64,000 nt of DNA from the NCBI RefSeq assembly GCF_025499465.1, contig NZ_JAIMCA010000005.1, positions 62,001-126,000 of the forward strand, read 5' to 3'. This document shows positions 8,561 through 16,921 of the stretch, in pieces; the stretch's first letter is position 1; each line of letters opens with the position of its first letter. The notes beneath the pieces are model-generated. The model saw nothing but the letters and a program-made list of their open reading frames with translations. It ran no database searches and had not been told where the DNA came from. The stretch is from Allobosea sp. BH3. Its GTDB lineage: Bacteria; Pseudomonadota; Alphaproteobacteria; Rhizobiales; Beijerinckiaceae. The position numbers and the translations under genes are program-made.

Positions 8561-9505
8561 CTATCCGACCTTCCGCAGGATCGAGACACAATCGAGCTCG
8601 TCCTGCCCCCAGCCCTCGGCACGCCCTTGCAGCTTCTGATCGACGACTTCGAGCGCTGCGTTCTCCGCGTAATCTCGCATCAGGCGCGCTGACATATCAG
8701 AGCGCGTTCCAGCATTCTTGGCCCAATCGCTATCGGGGGCGAATTCGCCATAATTAGAATGATGCAGGAACGCAATGCCTTCATTTTTCAAAACGCGCGA
8801 GATCTCGAATAAGTAATCTTTCACAATTAATTTATCAAAGTGGACCATAGAATCCCATGAATACACTAATGTAATCGTGCCTGATTCAATCATTTTCATG
8901 TGATTTCCATCTGTTACATGATAATGAAATCGAACGGTATCGTAAGAAAGCTTAAATCTATCGCGACAAGCATCTATGCATGATTGGTTTATGTCAACCA
9001 AGTGAATATTATTTGAGAGTCGGGATAGATATTCAGTATTTCTACCGTGTCCGCAGGCGAGATCAACTATTTCGGTAAAATCAAAATCCTTTATGATAGG
9101 ATATATTATATTATCCCATTGATATTCTATAACAGATTCAGCATCGGTGAAATATCCCTTGCTGACATCGTGGGTATGCCCGCATTGAATGGCCGTCTTC
9201 CATTTGACGATTTCATCGAGAGCATCCTCGATCCGCTCAATAGGGGAGCGAGATAACGCGTCCAGGCGCTTCCCGGCGCGGTTGGCTATCATCTCAGAAA
9301 ACACGTGAACAGCATGGCCCGTCTTTTTGATTTCATGAGAATCTACTAATGTTGCGGCGCGCTTCGAAAGTTTGTCCTTCGACTTCATCAATTCAATTAG
9401 CTCAACCCAGGTGCTGATATTGCGAGGATTAACAAGCAAATCATTCTCACATCGCCGCATACGGCGGTGTGCAGGAAAAAGTGACGCAATCTGCTCCTTA
9501 AGCAT
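8561..9505 (-). CDS. Class I SAM-dependent methyltransferase
   Basis: The 314-residue protein has a methyltransferase fold in its second half. FTEIVDLACGHGRNTEYLSRL is motif I (D-x-A-C-G-H-G), IHLVDINQSCIDACRDRF is the acidic motif II, and TLVYSWDSMVHFDK is motif III, followed by LKNEGIAFLHHSNYGEF. This matches family 11/25-type methyltransferases. The N-terminal 110 residues are lysine-rich and helical and resemble no domain I know. The ATG at 9505 is chosen because AAGGAG sits eight bases before it. The gene is visibly richer in A and T (about 8.74-9.48 kb) than all its neighbours, which suggests recent transfer into the glycan island. It points opposite to rfbF and with the next gene; substrate unknown. 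Confidence 0.8.
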   Translation of the reverse strand: MLKEQIASLFPAHRRMRRCENDLLVNPRNISTWVELIELMKSKDKLSKRAATLVDSHEIKKTGHAVHVFSEMIANRAGKRLDALSRSPIERIEDALDEIVKWKTAIQCGHTHDVSKGYFTDAESVIEYQWDNIIYPIIKDFDFTEIVDLACGHGRNTEYLSRLSNNIHLVDINQSCIDACRDRFKLSYDTVRFHYHVTDGNHMKMIESGTITLVYSWDSMVHFDKLIVKDYLFEISRVLKNEGIAFLHHSNYGEFAPDSDWAKNAGTRSDMSARLMRDYAENAALEVVDQKLQGRAEGWGQDELDCVSILRKVG

Positions 9506-9892
9506 TGAAGACGCTCCTTGTCGCAAAGGCGTGGAGAAGCTGTATTCAAGGCATATGCGCGACCCGTAACCTGAGGGGCGCGCCATCGCACGACAGGCCG
9601 AAGCCTGCGGGGTCGCTGCAAAAGACTACGGAAGCCTTCGGACGACAGCAAGCCTTGGCAGGCGGGTCAATTCCTGTGGGATGCTGCTGGGCGGGCGCTG
9701 AATGGCCGGCTCGGCCAAGGGCCGTCTGCGGCGGGCGTCTTGCTGCCCTATATGTTACACGCTCGGCCGGGCAACCCGGGCCGACACGATGGTCAATCTC
9801 CGCGAAGTTCGAGCTTGCGACTGCTGCCGGATCATACGGCGACCCGTCACTGACCAACGCATTCTGCAGAGTGAACTGATAGGGATCCTAAA
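9506..9892. other. 387-base intergenic stretch, no gene recognised
   Basis: This lies between the GT2-GT4 fusion and the AT-rich methyltransferase, both read leftwards. Short frames exist on both strands, but none has family motifs, a ribosome site or protein-like composition. It contains the methyltransferase ribosome site (AAGGAG near 9514-9519) and presumably its promoter. I see no transposase scrap or clear hairpin. Confidence 0.4.
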
Positions 9893-12100
9893 TCAAAGCG
9901 CTCTCAGCGTCGCTAGATATGAGGCCTGCATGCTGGGGAGTGTGTGGGGGCCGGCGTGGAAGCGCTCGCGGATGCGGGAGCGTTGGTCTTCCCCTGCAAA
10001 AGTGGCTAGGAAGCCGGGGATGGCCTCGCTCAGCGCAAGAGGTTGCCCAGCGTCGACCAGTACGCCGTCCGCGCCCTGCTGGAGCACGCGGGAGATGTCG
10101 CCCACGTTGGTTGCAGCAACGGGGCACCCGACTGCCAAAGCTTCCAGCACGACGAGCGGCAGACCTTCGATCGCGGAGGTCAGCACAAGCATGTCCGCTG
10201 CTGCGAGCAGCAGGCCCAATTCAGAGGCATCGCGATGACCCAGGCGGCTGACGCGCGCGCCCAGCCCCGCTCTCGCGATGGCGGCATCCACCGCGGGTTC
10301 AAGTGGTCCTTCACCGACCATGATGGCACGATAGTCGGTCTTATCGCCCAGGGCTGCAACGAGATGCACAAAAGCTTCCGGTCTTTTCTCCGGGGCGAAA
10401 CGGCCGACCCATAAGAGAAGCTTATCGGCCTCGAGAAGCCCGAGGCCGCTTCGGCTGGCCGCGCGGTGAGAGGCGGCAGCGCGCCAAGGGCCAGCATCGA
10501 TGCCGTTGCTGATTTCACTGGTCCGGGCAGGTGAGACTCCTGCCGAGGCCAGTGCGGTTGCGGTGCGGTGAGATACTGCAATGTGCCGATCGAGAGCCGC
10601 CCCGGCCGCGACGGCGGCCCGGAAAGTTGAATCTGGGACCTCGTTGTGAAGGATGTTTGCGACGCGGGCGCTAGCCAGCGCTCCGCGTTTGAGCTCAGGC
10701 AGGTTCGATAGAAACCAGGCCGAACCACTGGAAAGCACATGAGTAACGCGCCGTGAGGTGGCGATATGAGAAAGGAAGGCGATCCGATCCTTTGGATCGA
10801 TCGTGCCGTGCAGATGAAAGATCTCGCTGTCGAGAGCCGCGAACTCCGTCCTCATCAAATGCGGATCATCTTCCGTCGTGACGAGAGTGACTTGCCAGTC
10901 CGATAGGCAGCCTTGAAGTATCGAATGCAGCAGGACTTCGGCGCCGCCCCGGCGGAGCCACGGAACCACGACAAGCAATCCCGGCTTGTTTCGGCTCGCG
11001 ATTGCCGAGGATAGCTTCGCGAACGCCGCCGGGTCTCGCGGCGGCTTGGCGGTGACCCGTCGGATGCGTCGTCGCAGAGACGCATTTTCAAAGACCTCGG
11101 GATTAAGGGAACGCATACGCGCCTGAAGCTCTTCCTGCCGATCTTTGGCATCATGCGTCATGGTCCGGCCATGCCGCCGATGAAGGAAAAGAGGTTGTGC
11201 GATCACACGGCCGCGCCGGCCAAGCGAACCAAGTCGGATCCAGAACTCCCAATCCTCGAAGCCGCCGCGCATCACAGGAGAATAGCCGCCCACCTCGCGC
11301 CAGTCGTCCCGACGGAAGACGGCGGCGACGGAGGTGAAATTGGCAATCAGGGCTTGCTGAATGTCGAATTCGCGCGTTTCCCATATCTCGGAAACGTCGC
11401 CGAACATGCGTACGTAGGAATAGGCAAAACCAGCAGCCCGATCTGCCATTAGCACGGCGATCGCACATTCGAGATACGTCGGCTCGATCAGGTCATCGGC
11501 ATCGAGGCAGCATACATACTCGCCTTTGGCGACAGCGATGCCGTTGTTGCGCGCGGTCGGCAGCCCCTGATTGTCCTGGCGGATGACATGCAGCCCCGGA
11601 TCATCCGCGAGGCGGTCCAAGAGAGCACGAGTGGCAGCCTCGGTCGATCCGTCGTCGACCACGATGATTTCACAGGACGAGATCGTCTGGGATCGGACGG
11701 AAGCGATGGCCTCTTCGAGATACCGGCCGTAGTTGAAGCAGGGGATCACCACGCTGACCAGGAGCGGAGCGTCTTCGCTCGGATACCTCCATTTCTGCTT
11801 GTCGATGATGACTCCGGTGGAATCGAAGCGCTCTGTCGCGGCGTCGATCGCTATCCTGGCGAGGGCATTGCGCCGGGAGAACGCGTTTAAACGAGCCGGG
11901 CGGAAGATTTTCTTTGCTACATGACCAAGCAGTGCATCGACCTCGGTATATCGTCCCTGGTCGATCAGGCCGGCGACGTAGTCGCTGCTACCTCGGGCGC
12001 GCTGAGAAAAGCGCCCGGCGAACGTTCCTGCCGCACGCAGGCCAAGGGCCAGGCAGCGGTACATTGCTCTTTTCGCGGGGCGTAGCGAGAACTGAGGCAT
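9893..12100 (-). CDS. Fused GT2-GT4 glycosyltransferase
   Basis: The 735-residue protein joins two transferases. Residues about 110-340 form a GT2 domain: LLVSVVIPCFNYGRYLEEAIASV, IIVVDDGS, the metal site CLDADDLIEP, and GGFEDWEFWIRLG as catalytic ED motif. Residues about 375-735 form a GT4 domain: LLVVVPWLRRGGAEVLLHSIL, a central LWVGRFAPEKRPEAF donor-binding start, and SAIEGLPLVVLEALAVGCPVAATNVGD (E-x7-E). An N-terminal 100-residue basic region precedes both. Two active sites suggest sequential addition of two sugars or a disaccharide repeat. No strong ribosome site is seen before the ATG at 12100. It lies just downstream of the gmd-fcl remnant on the same strand, so it may once have been the last gene of a fucose operon. 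Confidence 0.87.
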   Translation of the reverse strand: MPQFSLRPAKRAMYRCLALGLRAAGTFAGRFSQRARGSSDYVAGLIDQGRYTEVDALLGHVAKKIFRPARLNAFSRRNALARIAIDAATERFDSTGVIIDKQKWRYPSEDAPLLVSVVIPCFNYGRYLEEAIASVRSQTISSCEIIVVDDGSTEAATRALLDRLADDPGLHVIRQDNQGLPTARNNGIAVAKGEYVCCLDADDLIEPTYLECAIAVLMADRAAGFAYSYVRMFGDVSEIWETREFDIQQALIANFTSVAAVFRRDDWREVGGYSPVMRGGFEDWEFWIRLGSLGRRGRVIAQPLFLHRRHGRTMTHDAKDRQEELQARMRSLNPEVFENASLRRRIRRVTAKPPRDPAAFAKLSSAIASRNKPGLLVVVPWLRRGGAEVLLHSILQGCLSDWQVTLVTTEDDPHLMRTEFAALDSEIFHLHGTIDPKDRIAFLSHIATSRRVTHVLSSGSAWFLSNLPELKRGALASARVANILHNEVPDSTFRAAVAAGAALDRHIAVSHRTATALASAGVSPARTSEISNGIDAGPWRAAASHRAASRSGLGLLEADKLLLWVGRFAPEKRPEAFVHLVAALGDKTDYRAIMVGEGPLEPAVDAAIARAGLGARVSRLGHRDASELGLLLAAADMLVLTSAIEGLPLVVLEALAVGCPVAATNVGDISRVLQQGADGVLVDAGQPLALSEAIPGFLATFAGEDQRSRIRERFHAGPHTLPSMQASYLATLRAL

Positions 12101-12110
12101 TTCAGATCTG

Positions 12111-12433
12111 CTACGCCGCGTGCCGCTGTCCGTCCAGACAGGCCGGGTAAGCGAGCTTCAACCGGTCCGTTAGGGAGGTGTACGATTCGCAGCCGAGCCA
12201 TGCGAGCTTCAGGGGCGTGACGTCCGGCTTGGATGTGTCGAACACGGGGTTGCCCTTGAATGCCACCACGTTTGCGATGGTGCGCTGCGTTCTAAACGAG
12301 AATGGGCGGCGCTTTACGCCTTGCACATCATATCCCTTTGCAGCAGGAGCTCGGAGAGGTATGCGCCATCCTGCCCGATCAGGCCCATGATCACAGCCGC
12401 GCGCCGCCCGGCATCAGGAAGCGTCATCATGTT
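12111..12433 (-). pseudogene. Decayed gmd-fcl fusion (GDP-L-fucose biosynthesis remnant)
   Basis: Read leftwards from an ATG at 12433 or 12430, the first 35 codons look like the N-terminus of GDP-mannose 4,6-dehydratase: AAVIMGLIGQDGAYLSELLL. After a one-base frameshift near 12338-12342 the family pattern continues as KGYDVQGVKRRPFSFRTQR. It then switches without a gap into NVVAFKGNPVFDTSKPD and LTDRLKLAYPACLDG, which match the extreme C-terminus of GDP-L-fucose synthase. That part also lacks a few residues around TPLKL-AWLG and ends with a stop at 12111. The simplest reading is a deletion of roughly 1.7 kb that joined the start of gmd to the end of fcl, plus point damage. Neither enzyme can be functional. 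Confidence 0.8.
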
Positions 12434-12557
12434 GTCCATCGCAGATTTAAGGGATTCAAATTTGAGATGCGGCTGACTACCGAAATGCGCATCGAAGCGC
12501 AAATGCGATCCCGGCGACCGCCGGTCACATTCTGATGGAATTTTGAGGCAGGATTGG

Positions 12558-13691
12558 ATGGCCGTCCAGAGACGTCTGCTTTTTTCGTTTTGGGGGCGCC
12601 GTGGCGCGCTCACACAATTCGCGTTGGATGCCGCTCGGACGTTGAGCGCTAGCACGAACATGGCGACCACTTTCTCCGTTTCGCGCCAGAACGAGGCTTT
12701 CAGCGAATTTGAGGCGTTGGGTACCCCTCTTCTGCCAATCGACACCTTCTCGTCGGAAGCCGGAGCGGCGTTGGGCCTGTGGCGCATTCCGAGTTTGAGG
12801 CGAAGACTGGCCGAATACGTTCGTGCCGAGCGCATCGAAGCTGTGATCGAGTTGATGCCGCACGTCTGGTCGCCCCTCCTGATTCCGGCGATCCGCGCCG
12901 AGGGAGCGAAATACGCAACAATCATCCATGATGCTGCGATGCATCCAGGTGATCGGACGGGTCTGGTGAAGCCGTTGCTCGATATGCCGTTGCGTACCGC
13001 CGACCGATTATTGACGTTGAGCAAATCGGTCGCTGAACAGCTGCGAGTGGCGAAAGGCATCTCCGAGGAGCGGCTTACCGTGCTGTTTCATCCGGATTTT
13101 GCTTACGCGGGGCCTTCGGCGAGGCACGCCGGCCCCTCTCCGGGAGAACCTTTTAGGATTCTCTTCCTTGGGCGCATAATGCCCTACAAGGGGCTTTCGC
13201 TGTTCGTCGACGCCGTGGAGCGCCTTCGGGAGCGGGGCATCGCGATTGAGCCTCTTGTTTATGGTGAGGGTTCCCTTGGAGCGGACGGCGACCGGCTTGC
13301 CGGATTAGGAGCAAGAGTTGTCAATCGCTGGTTGAGCGCGGACGAAATCGCCCTCGTTCTCACAGAAGCGCACGCTGTGGTTCTGTCGCATGTCGAGGCT
13401 AGTCAGTCGGGTGTCGCCGCCGCGGCTTTCGGTGCGGGCGTCCCGGTCGTGGCAACGCCGGTGGGTGGGCTTGTCGAACAGGTGCGTGATGGGACGACAG
13501 GCGTCCTGGCTCGCAGCGTCGATGCGGACGCTATCGCTGACGCCATCGCTCGCCTGATCGACGAGCCGGTGCTCTACCAGCGGATCGTGGAACGACTCGA
13601 AGCCGAGCGGGGCGGGCGCTCAATGGCGCATTTCCTCGATCTCGCGATCGCCTCGACTTTGGGCATCGTTGAAACGGACAAGCCGCGGTAG
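12558..13691 (+). CDS. Glycosyltransferase family 4
   Basis: The 377-residue GT-B transferase has the C-terminal donor half clear: PFRILFLGRIMPYKGLSLFVDAVERL opens the second Rossmann domain. SHVEASQSGVAAAAFGAGVPVVATPVGGLVEQV is the GT4 donor-binding region, with a glutamate then SQSG where many family members have a second acidic residue. The N-terminal half includes YATIIHDAAMHPGD, where histidine-aspartate fits the acceptor side. The ATG at 12558 follows a GAGGCAGGA ribosome site; a TTG at 12543 is less likely. It diverges from the gmd-fcl remnant and ends at a strong hairpin before the ABC operon. Sugar specificity unknown. Confidence 0.85.
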   Translation: MAVQRRLLFSFWGRRGALTQFALDAARTLSASTNMATTFSVSRQNEAFSEFEALGTPLLPIDTFSSEAGAALGLWRIPSLRRRLAEYVRAERIEAVIELMPHVWSPLLIPAIRAEGAKYATIIHDAAMHPGDRTGLVKPLLDMPLRTADRLLTLSKSVAEQLRVAKGISEERLTVLFHPDFAYAGPSARHAGPSPGEPFRILFLGRIMPYKGLSLFVDAVERLRERGIAIEPLVYGEGSLGADGDRLAGLGARVVNRWLSADEIALVLTEAHAVVLSHVEASQSGVAAAAFGAGVPVVATPVGGLVEQVRDGTTGVLARSVDADAIADAIARLIDEPVLYQRIVERLEAERGGRSMAHFLDLAIASTLGIVETDKPR

Positions 13692-13745
13692 CCCTACGGG
13701 CGAACAAGCATCTTGTGCTATCAGCATGCGAGCGCTGGAATGCCG

Positions 13746-13773
13746 TATGAACCCCTCCCAGCAGGGGTTCATA
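13746..13773. terminator. Bidirectional hairpin between converging genes
   Basis: A perfect 11-base stem (TATGAACCCCT paired with AGGGGTTCATA) with a six-base loop lies between the plus-strand GT4 gene and the minus-strand carbamoylase gene. It has no T-tract, so it may act as a two-way barrier or processing site and not as a classical terminator. Confidence 0.55.
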
Positions 13774-13840
13774 AGAGCGCAGCCTGCTTGCTGCCTGCTT
13801 GGCTGATTGCTGCACGCTGTCTTGCCTGGCTCCGGAATAC

Positions 13841-14773
13841 TCAGACCTCCGGCGGCGGCTCGGCGCCCGTGCGGCTGGTGATCAGGCCGTAATGCTCGAT
13901 GCGGCGGTGGCGGGCGAAGTCGAAGATGGTCGACTTGCCGAACTTCGTCTCGTCGAGGTCGCAGGCATGGACGAGCAGTTCGTCGCCCTCGGTCTTCGCC
14001 TCGGCGACGATCTCGCCATTGGGATCGACGATCAGCGAGCCGCCGAACAGATGGTGGCCGTCCTCGTCGCCCGCCTTGGCCACCGCGACGACCCAGGTCG
14101 CGTTCTGATAGGCCCCGGCCTGGACGCTGAGGCGGTTGTGGAACAGCCGCTTCTCGATTCCCTCGTTGCCGCGCTGTGAATTCACCGAGGGGGTGTTGTA
14201 GCCGATCAGCACCATCTCGACGCCCTGCAGCCCCATCACCCGATAGGTCTCGGGCCAGCGCCGGTCGTTGCAGATCGCCATGCCGATGATGCCGCCAAGC
14301 GCGCGCCAGACCGGGAAGCCGAGGTCGCCCGGCTCGAAATAGCGCTTCTCCAGATGCTGGTGCGTACGCTCGGTGTCGTATTCGACATGGCCGGGCAGAT
14401 GCACCTTGCGGTACTTGCCGACGATGGCGCCGGTCTTGTCGGTCAGGATGCTGGTGTTGAAATGGTGCCCGTCCGGCGTCTTCTCGGCATAGCCGAAGCT
14501 GATCGCGATGCCGTGCTCGCGGGCGCGGTCGAAGAGGGCTTGCGTCGCCGGGCCGGGCATCTGCGTGTCGAACCAGATGTCCGCCTCGGCGCGATCCTCA
14601 TGATACCAGCGCGGGAAGAAGGTGGTGAGCGCGAGCTCCGGATAGACCACGAGCTCGGCCCCGGCCGCCTTCGCCTGGTCGAGCAGGGCGATCATCCGTG
14701 CGATCACGCTCTCGCGGCTGTCGGCCTTCTGGATCGGGCCCATCTGGGCGGCGGCGACGGTGAGCGTCCGCAT
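13841..14773 (-). CDS. N-carbamoyl-D-amino-acid hydrolase-like nitrilase-superfamily enzyme
   Basis: The 310-residue cytoplasmic amidohydrolase has the three catalytic residues of the carbon-nitrogen hydrolase superfamily: glutamate in VVYPELALTTFFPRW (about residue 46), lysine in GKYRKVHLPGHVEY (about 125) and cysteine in MAICNDRRWPETYRVMGLQG (about 170). Segments HLEKRYFEPGDLGFPVW, SVQAGAYQN and C-terminal RHRRIEHYGLI match D-carbamoylases (304-312 residues), which release D-amino acids, CO2 and ammonia. Subfamily assignment is good; a related N-carbamoyl or ureido substrate is possible. It is the last gene of an ABC importer operon, 32 bases after a permease gene, so its substrate is probably what the importer brings in. 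No hydantoinase or racemase gene is visible. Confidence 0.88.
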   Translation of the reverse strand: MRTLTVAAAQMGPIQKADSRESVIARMIALLDQAKAAGAELVVYPELALTTFFPRWYHEDRAEADIWFDTQMPGPATQALFDRAREHGIAISFGYAEKTPDGHHFNTSILTDKTGAIVGKYRKVHLPGHVEYDTERTHQHLEKRYFEPGDLGFPVWRALGGIIGMAICNDRRWPETYRVMGLQGVEMVLIGYNTPSVNSQRGNEGIEKRLFHNRLSVQAGAYQNATWVVAVAKAGDEDGHHLFGGSLIVDPNGEIVAEAKTEGDELLVHACDLDETKFGKSTIFDFARHRRIEHYGLITSRTGAEPPPEV

Positions 14774-14805
14774 GGCGGTTTTCCTTGTGAAGCGGGGATG
14801 AAGTA

Positions 14806-15471
14806 TCAGCGTGCGGCGGCGTGTTCCAGCCGGCTAACCAGCCTGACGGCCGGCCAGAGCAGCGCGAAATAGATCAGCGCGGCGAGCACGATGGGCGAGG
14901 CGTTGAAGGTCAGCGAGCGCGCCATGTCGGCCGAGTAGAGCATTTCCTGCAGCGACACGACGCTGGCGAGCGAGGTGAGCTTCACCACCTCGACCGTGTT
15001 CGAGACGAGGTCCGGCAGGACGTTGCGCAGGGCCTGAGGCAGCACGACCCAGGTGAAGGTCTGGTCGGCACGCAGGCCTGTGGAGCGCGCGGCCTCCCAT
15101 TGCCCGTTCGGCACGCTCTCGATCCCGGCGCGGACGATCTCGCCATAATAGGCGGCGTTGTTGAGGAAGAAGGCGATGGTCACGGCTGCCAGGGGCGACA
15201 GGCGCAGGCCCAGGAACGGCAGGCCCGAATAGACGAGGATCAGGAGGACGAGCGGCGGCAGCGCCCGCAGCAGGTCGACGAAGAGCGTCAGCAGTCGCAC
15301 CAGGATCCTGCTGCGGGAGAGGCTGCCGAGCGCGACGAGGATGCCACCCAGAAGTCCCATTGGTATGACAATCAGGCAGATGAGCAGCGTCGTCTTCAGG
15401 CCCTGCAGCACCAGCGGCAGAGCCTTGAGCATGATCTCGATGTTGAAGAACTGCTGGATCAGGGCGTCCAT
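14806..15471 (-). CDS. Polar amino acid type ABC permease, second subunit
   Basis: This 221-residue inner-membrane protein has about five hydrophobic segments and the HisM/GlnP family pattern. LTLFVDLLRALPPLVLLILVY is followed by NNAAYYGEIVRAGIESVPNGQWEAARSTGL, the EAA loop that docks on the ATPase, and then the post-loop LPQALRNVLPDLVS. The ATG at 15471 overlaps the last base of the preceding permease stop (TAATG), so the two permeases are translationally coupled and probably form a heterodimer. It is 32 bases upstream of the carbamoylase gene. Confidence 0.92.
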   Translation of the reverse strand: MDALIQQFFNIEIMLKALPLVLQGLKTTLLICLIVIPMGLLGGILVALGSLSRSRILVRLLTLFVDLLRALPPLVLLILVYSGLPFLGLRLSPLAAVTIAFFLNNAAYYGEIVRAGIESVPNGQWEAARSTGLRADQTFTWVVLPQALRNVLPDLVSNTVEVVKLTSLASVVSLQEMLYSADMARSLTFNASPIVLAALIYFALLWPAVRLVSRLEHAAAR

Positions 15472-16145
15472 TACTGGCGCCTCCAGGCAAAGCGCGCTTC
15501 GATCCAGCGGCCGAGCCCGATCACCGGGATGAAAAGTAGCAGATAGGCGGCGGCGCCCATCATCAGCGGCGTGGCGTTGCCGGAGAAGGAGACCGCTGTC
15601 GTCGCCTGGTTCATGATCTCCGGCACGCCGATCACCGTGCCGAGCGCGGTGTTCTTGGTGATCGCGATCGTGCGGTTGGTGAGCGGCGGCACCGCGAGCC
15701 GCAAGGCCTGAGGCAGCACGACGTAGATCAGCGTCTGCGTCTCGCTCAGGCCGGTGGAGCGCGCCGCTTCCCACTGGCCCTTGCGCACGGCGATGAGCCC
15801 GGCCCAGATGATTTCCTCCGCGAAGGCCGCGAGCACGAGGCTCAGCACCAGCCAGAGCACGGCGAAGCTCGGCAGGTCGATGCCGACATTGGGCAGGCCG
15901 AAAAAGATCAGCAGGATCAGGACGAGCGCCGGCACGGCGCGGAACAGGTCGACGAAGAACATCAGCGGCCAGGTGAACCAGCCTCCGGCCCGCCAGCGCA
16001 GCAGCGCAAGCGCGAGCCCCAGCGCCAAGCCGCTGACGACGACGAGCGCGGCGATCTCGATCGTGACCACGAGACCCTTCAGGATCGCCGGCCAGGTCGC
16101 AGCGATCAATTTCGGATTCAGGAAACTATCGAGGAAGCGCTCCAT
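15471..16145 (-). CDS. Polar amino acid type ABC permease, first subunit
   Basis: The 224-residue membrane protein is the partner of the following permease. It shows the same fold: MFFVDLFRAVPALVLILLIFFGLP, then the EAA loop EEIIWAGLIAVRKGQWEAARSTGLSETQ, then VLPQALRLAVPPLTNRTIAITKNTALG. It starts at an ATG nine bases after the stop of the ATPase gene and ends where the second permease begins. The family transports amino acids and related zwitterions across the inner membrane. Confidence 0.92.
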   Translation of the reverse strand: MERFLDSFLNPKLIAATWPAILKGLVVTIEIAALVVVSGLALGLALALLRWRAGGWFTWPLMFFVDLFRAVPALVLILLIFFGLPNVGIDLPSFAVLWLVLSLVLAAFAEEIIWAGLIAVRKGQWEAARSTGLSETQTLIYVVLPQALRLAVPPLTNRTIAITKNTALGTVIGVPEIMNQATTAVSFSGNATPLMMGAAAYLLLFIPVIGLGRWIEARFAWRRQ

Positions 16146-16154
16146 GGCCGCTGG

Positions 16155-16898
16155 TCAGCGCGCCACGTCGGAGACGAAGGCGCGCGTGCGGGCCTGGGTC
16201 GCGGCGCCGAAAATCTGCTCCGGCGGCCCCTGCTCGACGATGACGCCGCCATCCATGAAGACGACCCGGTCGGCCGCCTCGCGGGCGAAGCGCATCTCGT
16301 GGCTGACGACCAGCATCGTCATGCCGCTCTCGCGCAACTCCCGCATCGTGGCGAGCACGCTGCCGACAAGCTCGGGGTCGAGCGCCGAGGTCGGTTCGTC
16401 GAAGAGCATGAGCTTGGGCTCGAGCGCGAGCGCCCGCGCGATGGCGACGCGCTGCTGCTGGCCGCCCGAAAGCTCGGCCGGATAGGACGAAGCCTTGTGG
16501 GCGAGGCCGACGCGCTCCAGTGCCTTGAGCCCGATCTCGGCGGCCTCGGCCTTCGGCTTCCGCAGCACCTTGCGCAAGGCAAGCGTCACGTTCCCCAGCG
16601 CGGTCATGTGCGGGTAGAGGTTGAACGACTGGAACACCATGCCCATCCGCCGGCGCAGGCCGTTGATGTCGATCTTCGGATCGAGCACCTCCTTGCCGTC
16701 GAAATGGATCGAGCCGCCCGTCGGCTCCTCCAGCCGGTTGCAGCAGCGCAGCAGCGTGCTCTTGCCGGAGCCGGAGGGGCCGATCAGGAAGACGAGCTCC
16801 CCGTCCGAGACGGAAAGCTCGATCCCCTTCAAGACTTCGACGGATCCGAAGCTCTTGAACAGGCCGCGGATGTCGAGCAGCGGATCGCGCTGGCGCAT
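16155..16898 (-). CDS. Polar amino acid type ABC transporter ATPase
   Basis: The 247-residue ATPase powers the importer. Walker A is GPSGSGKST (near residue 40), the Q-loop is [16 protein letters not shown], the signature is [15 protein letters not shown], Walker B is [14 protein letters not shown] and the switch histidine is in LVVSHEM. The sequence is close to GlnQ/HisP-type subunits in length and motif spelling. The ATG at 16898 is taken because the domain begins immediately ([12 protein letters not shown]). The gene lies 23 bases downstream of the binding-protein gene and 9 bases before the first permease. Confidence 0.94.
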   Translation of the reverse strand: MRQRDPLLDIRGLFKSFGSVEVLKGIELSVSDGELVFLIGPSGSGKSTLLRCCNRLEEPTGGSIHFDGKEVLDPKIDINGLRRRMGMVFQSFNLYPHMTALGNVTLALRKVLRKPKAEAAEIGLKALERVGLAHKASSYPAELSGGQQQRVAIARALALEPKLMLFDEPTSALDPELVGSVLATMRELRESGMTMLVVSHEMRFAREAADRVVFMDGGVIVEQGPPEQIFGAATQARTRAFVSDVAR

Positions 16899-16921
16899 GA
16901 GTGAATGCCAGGCTGCCCGGT

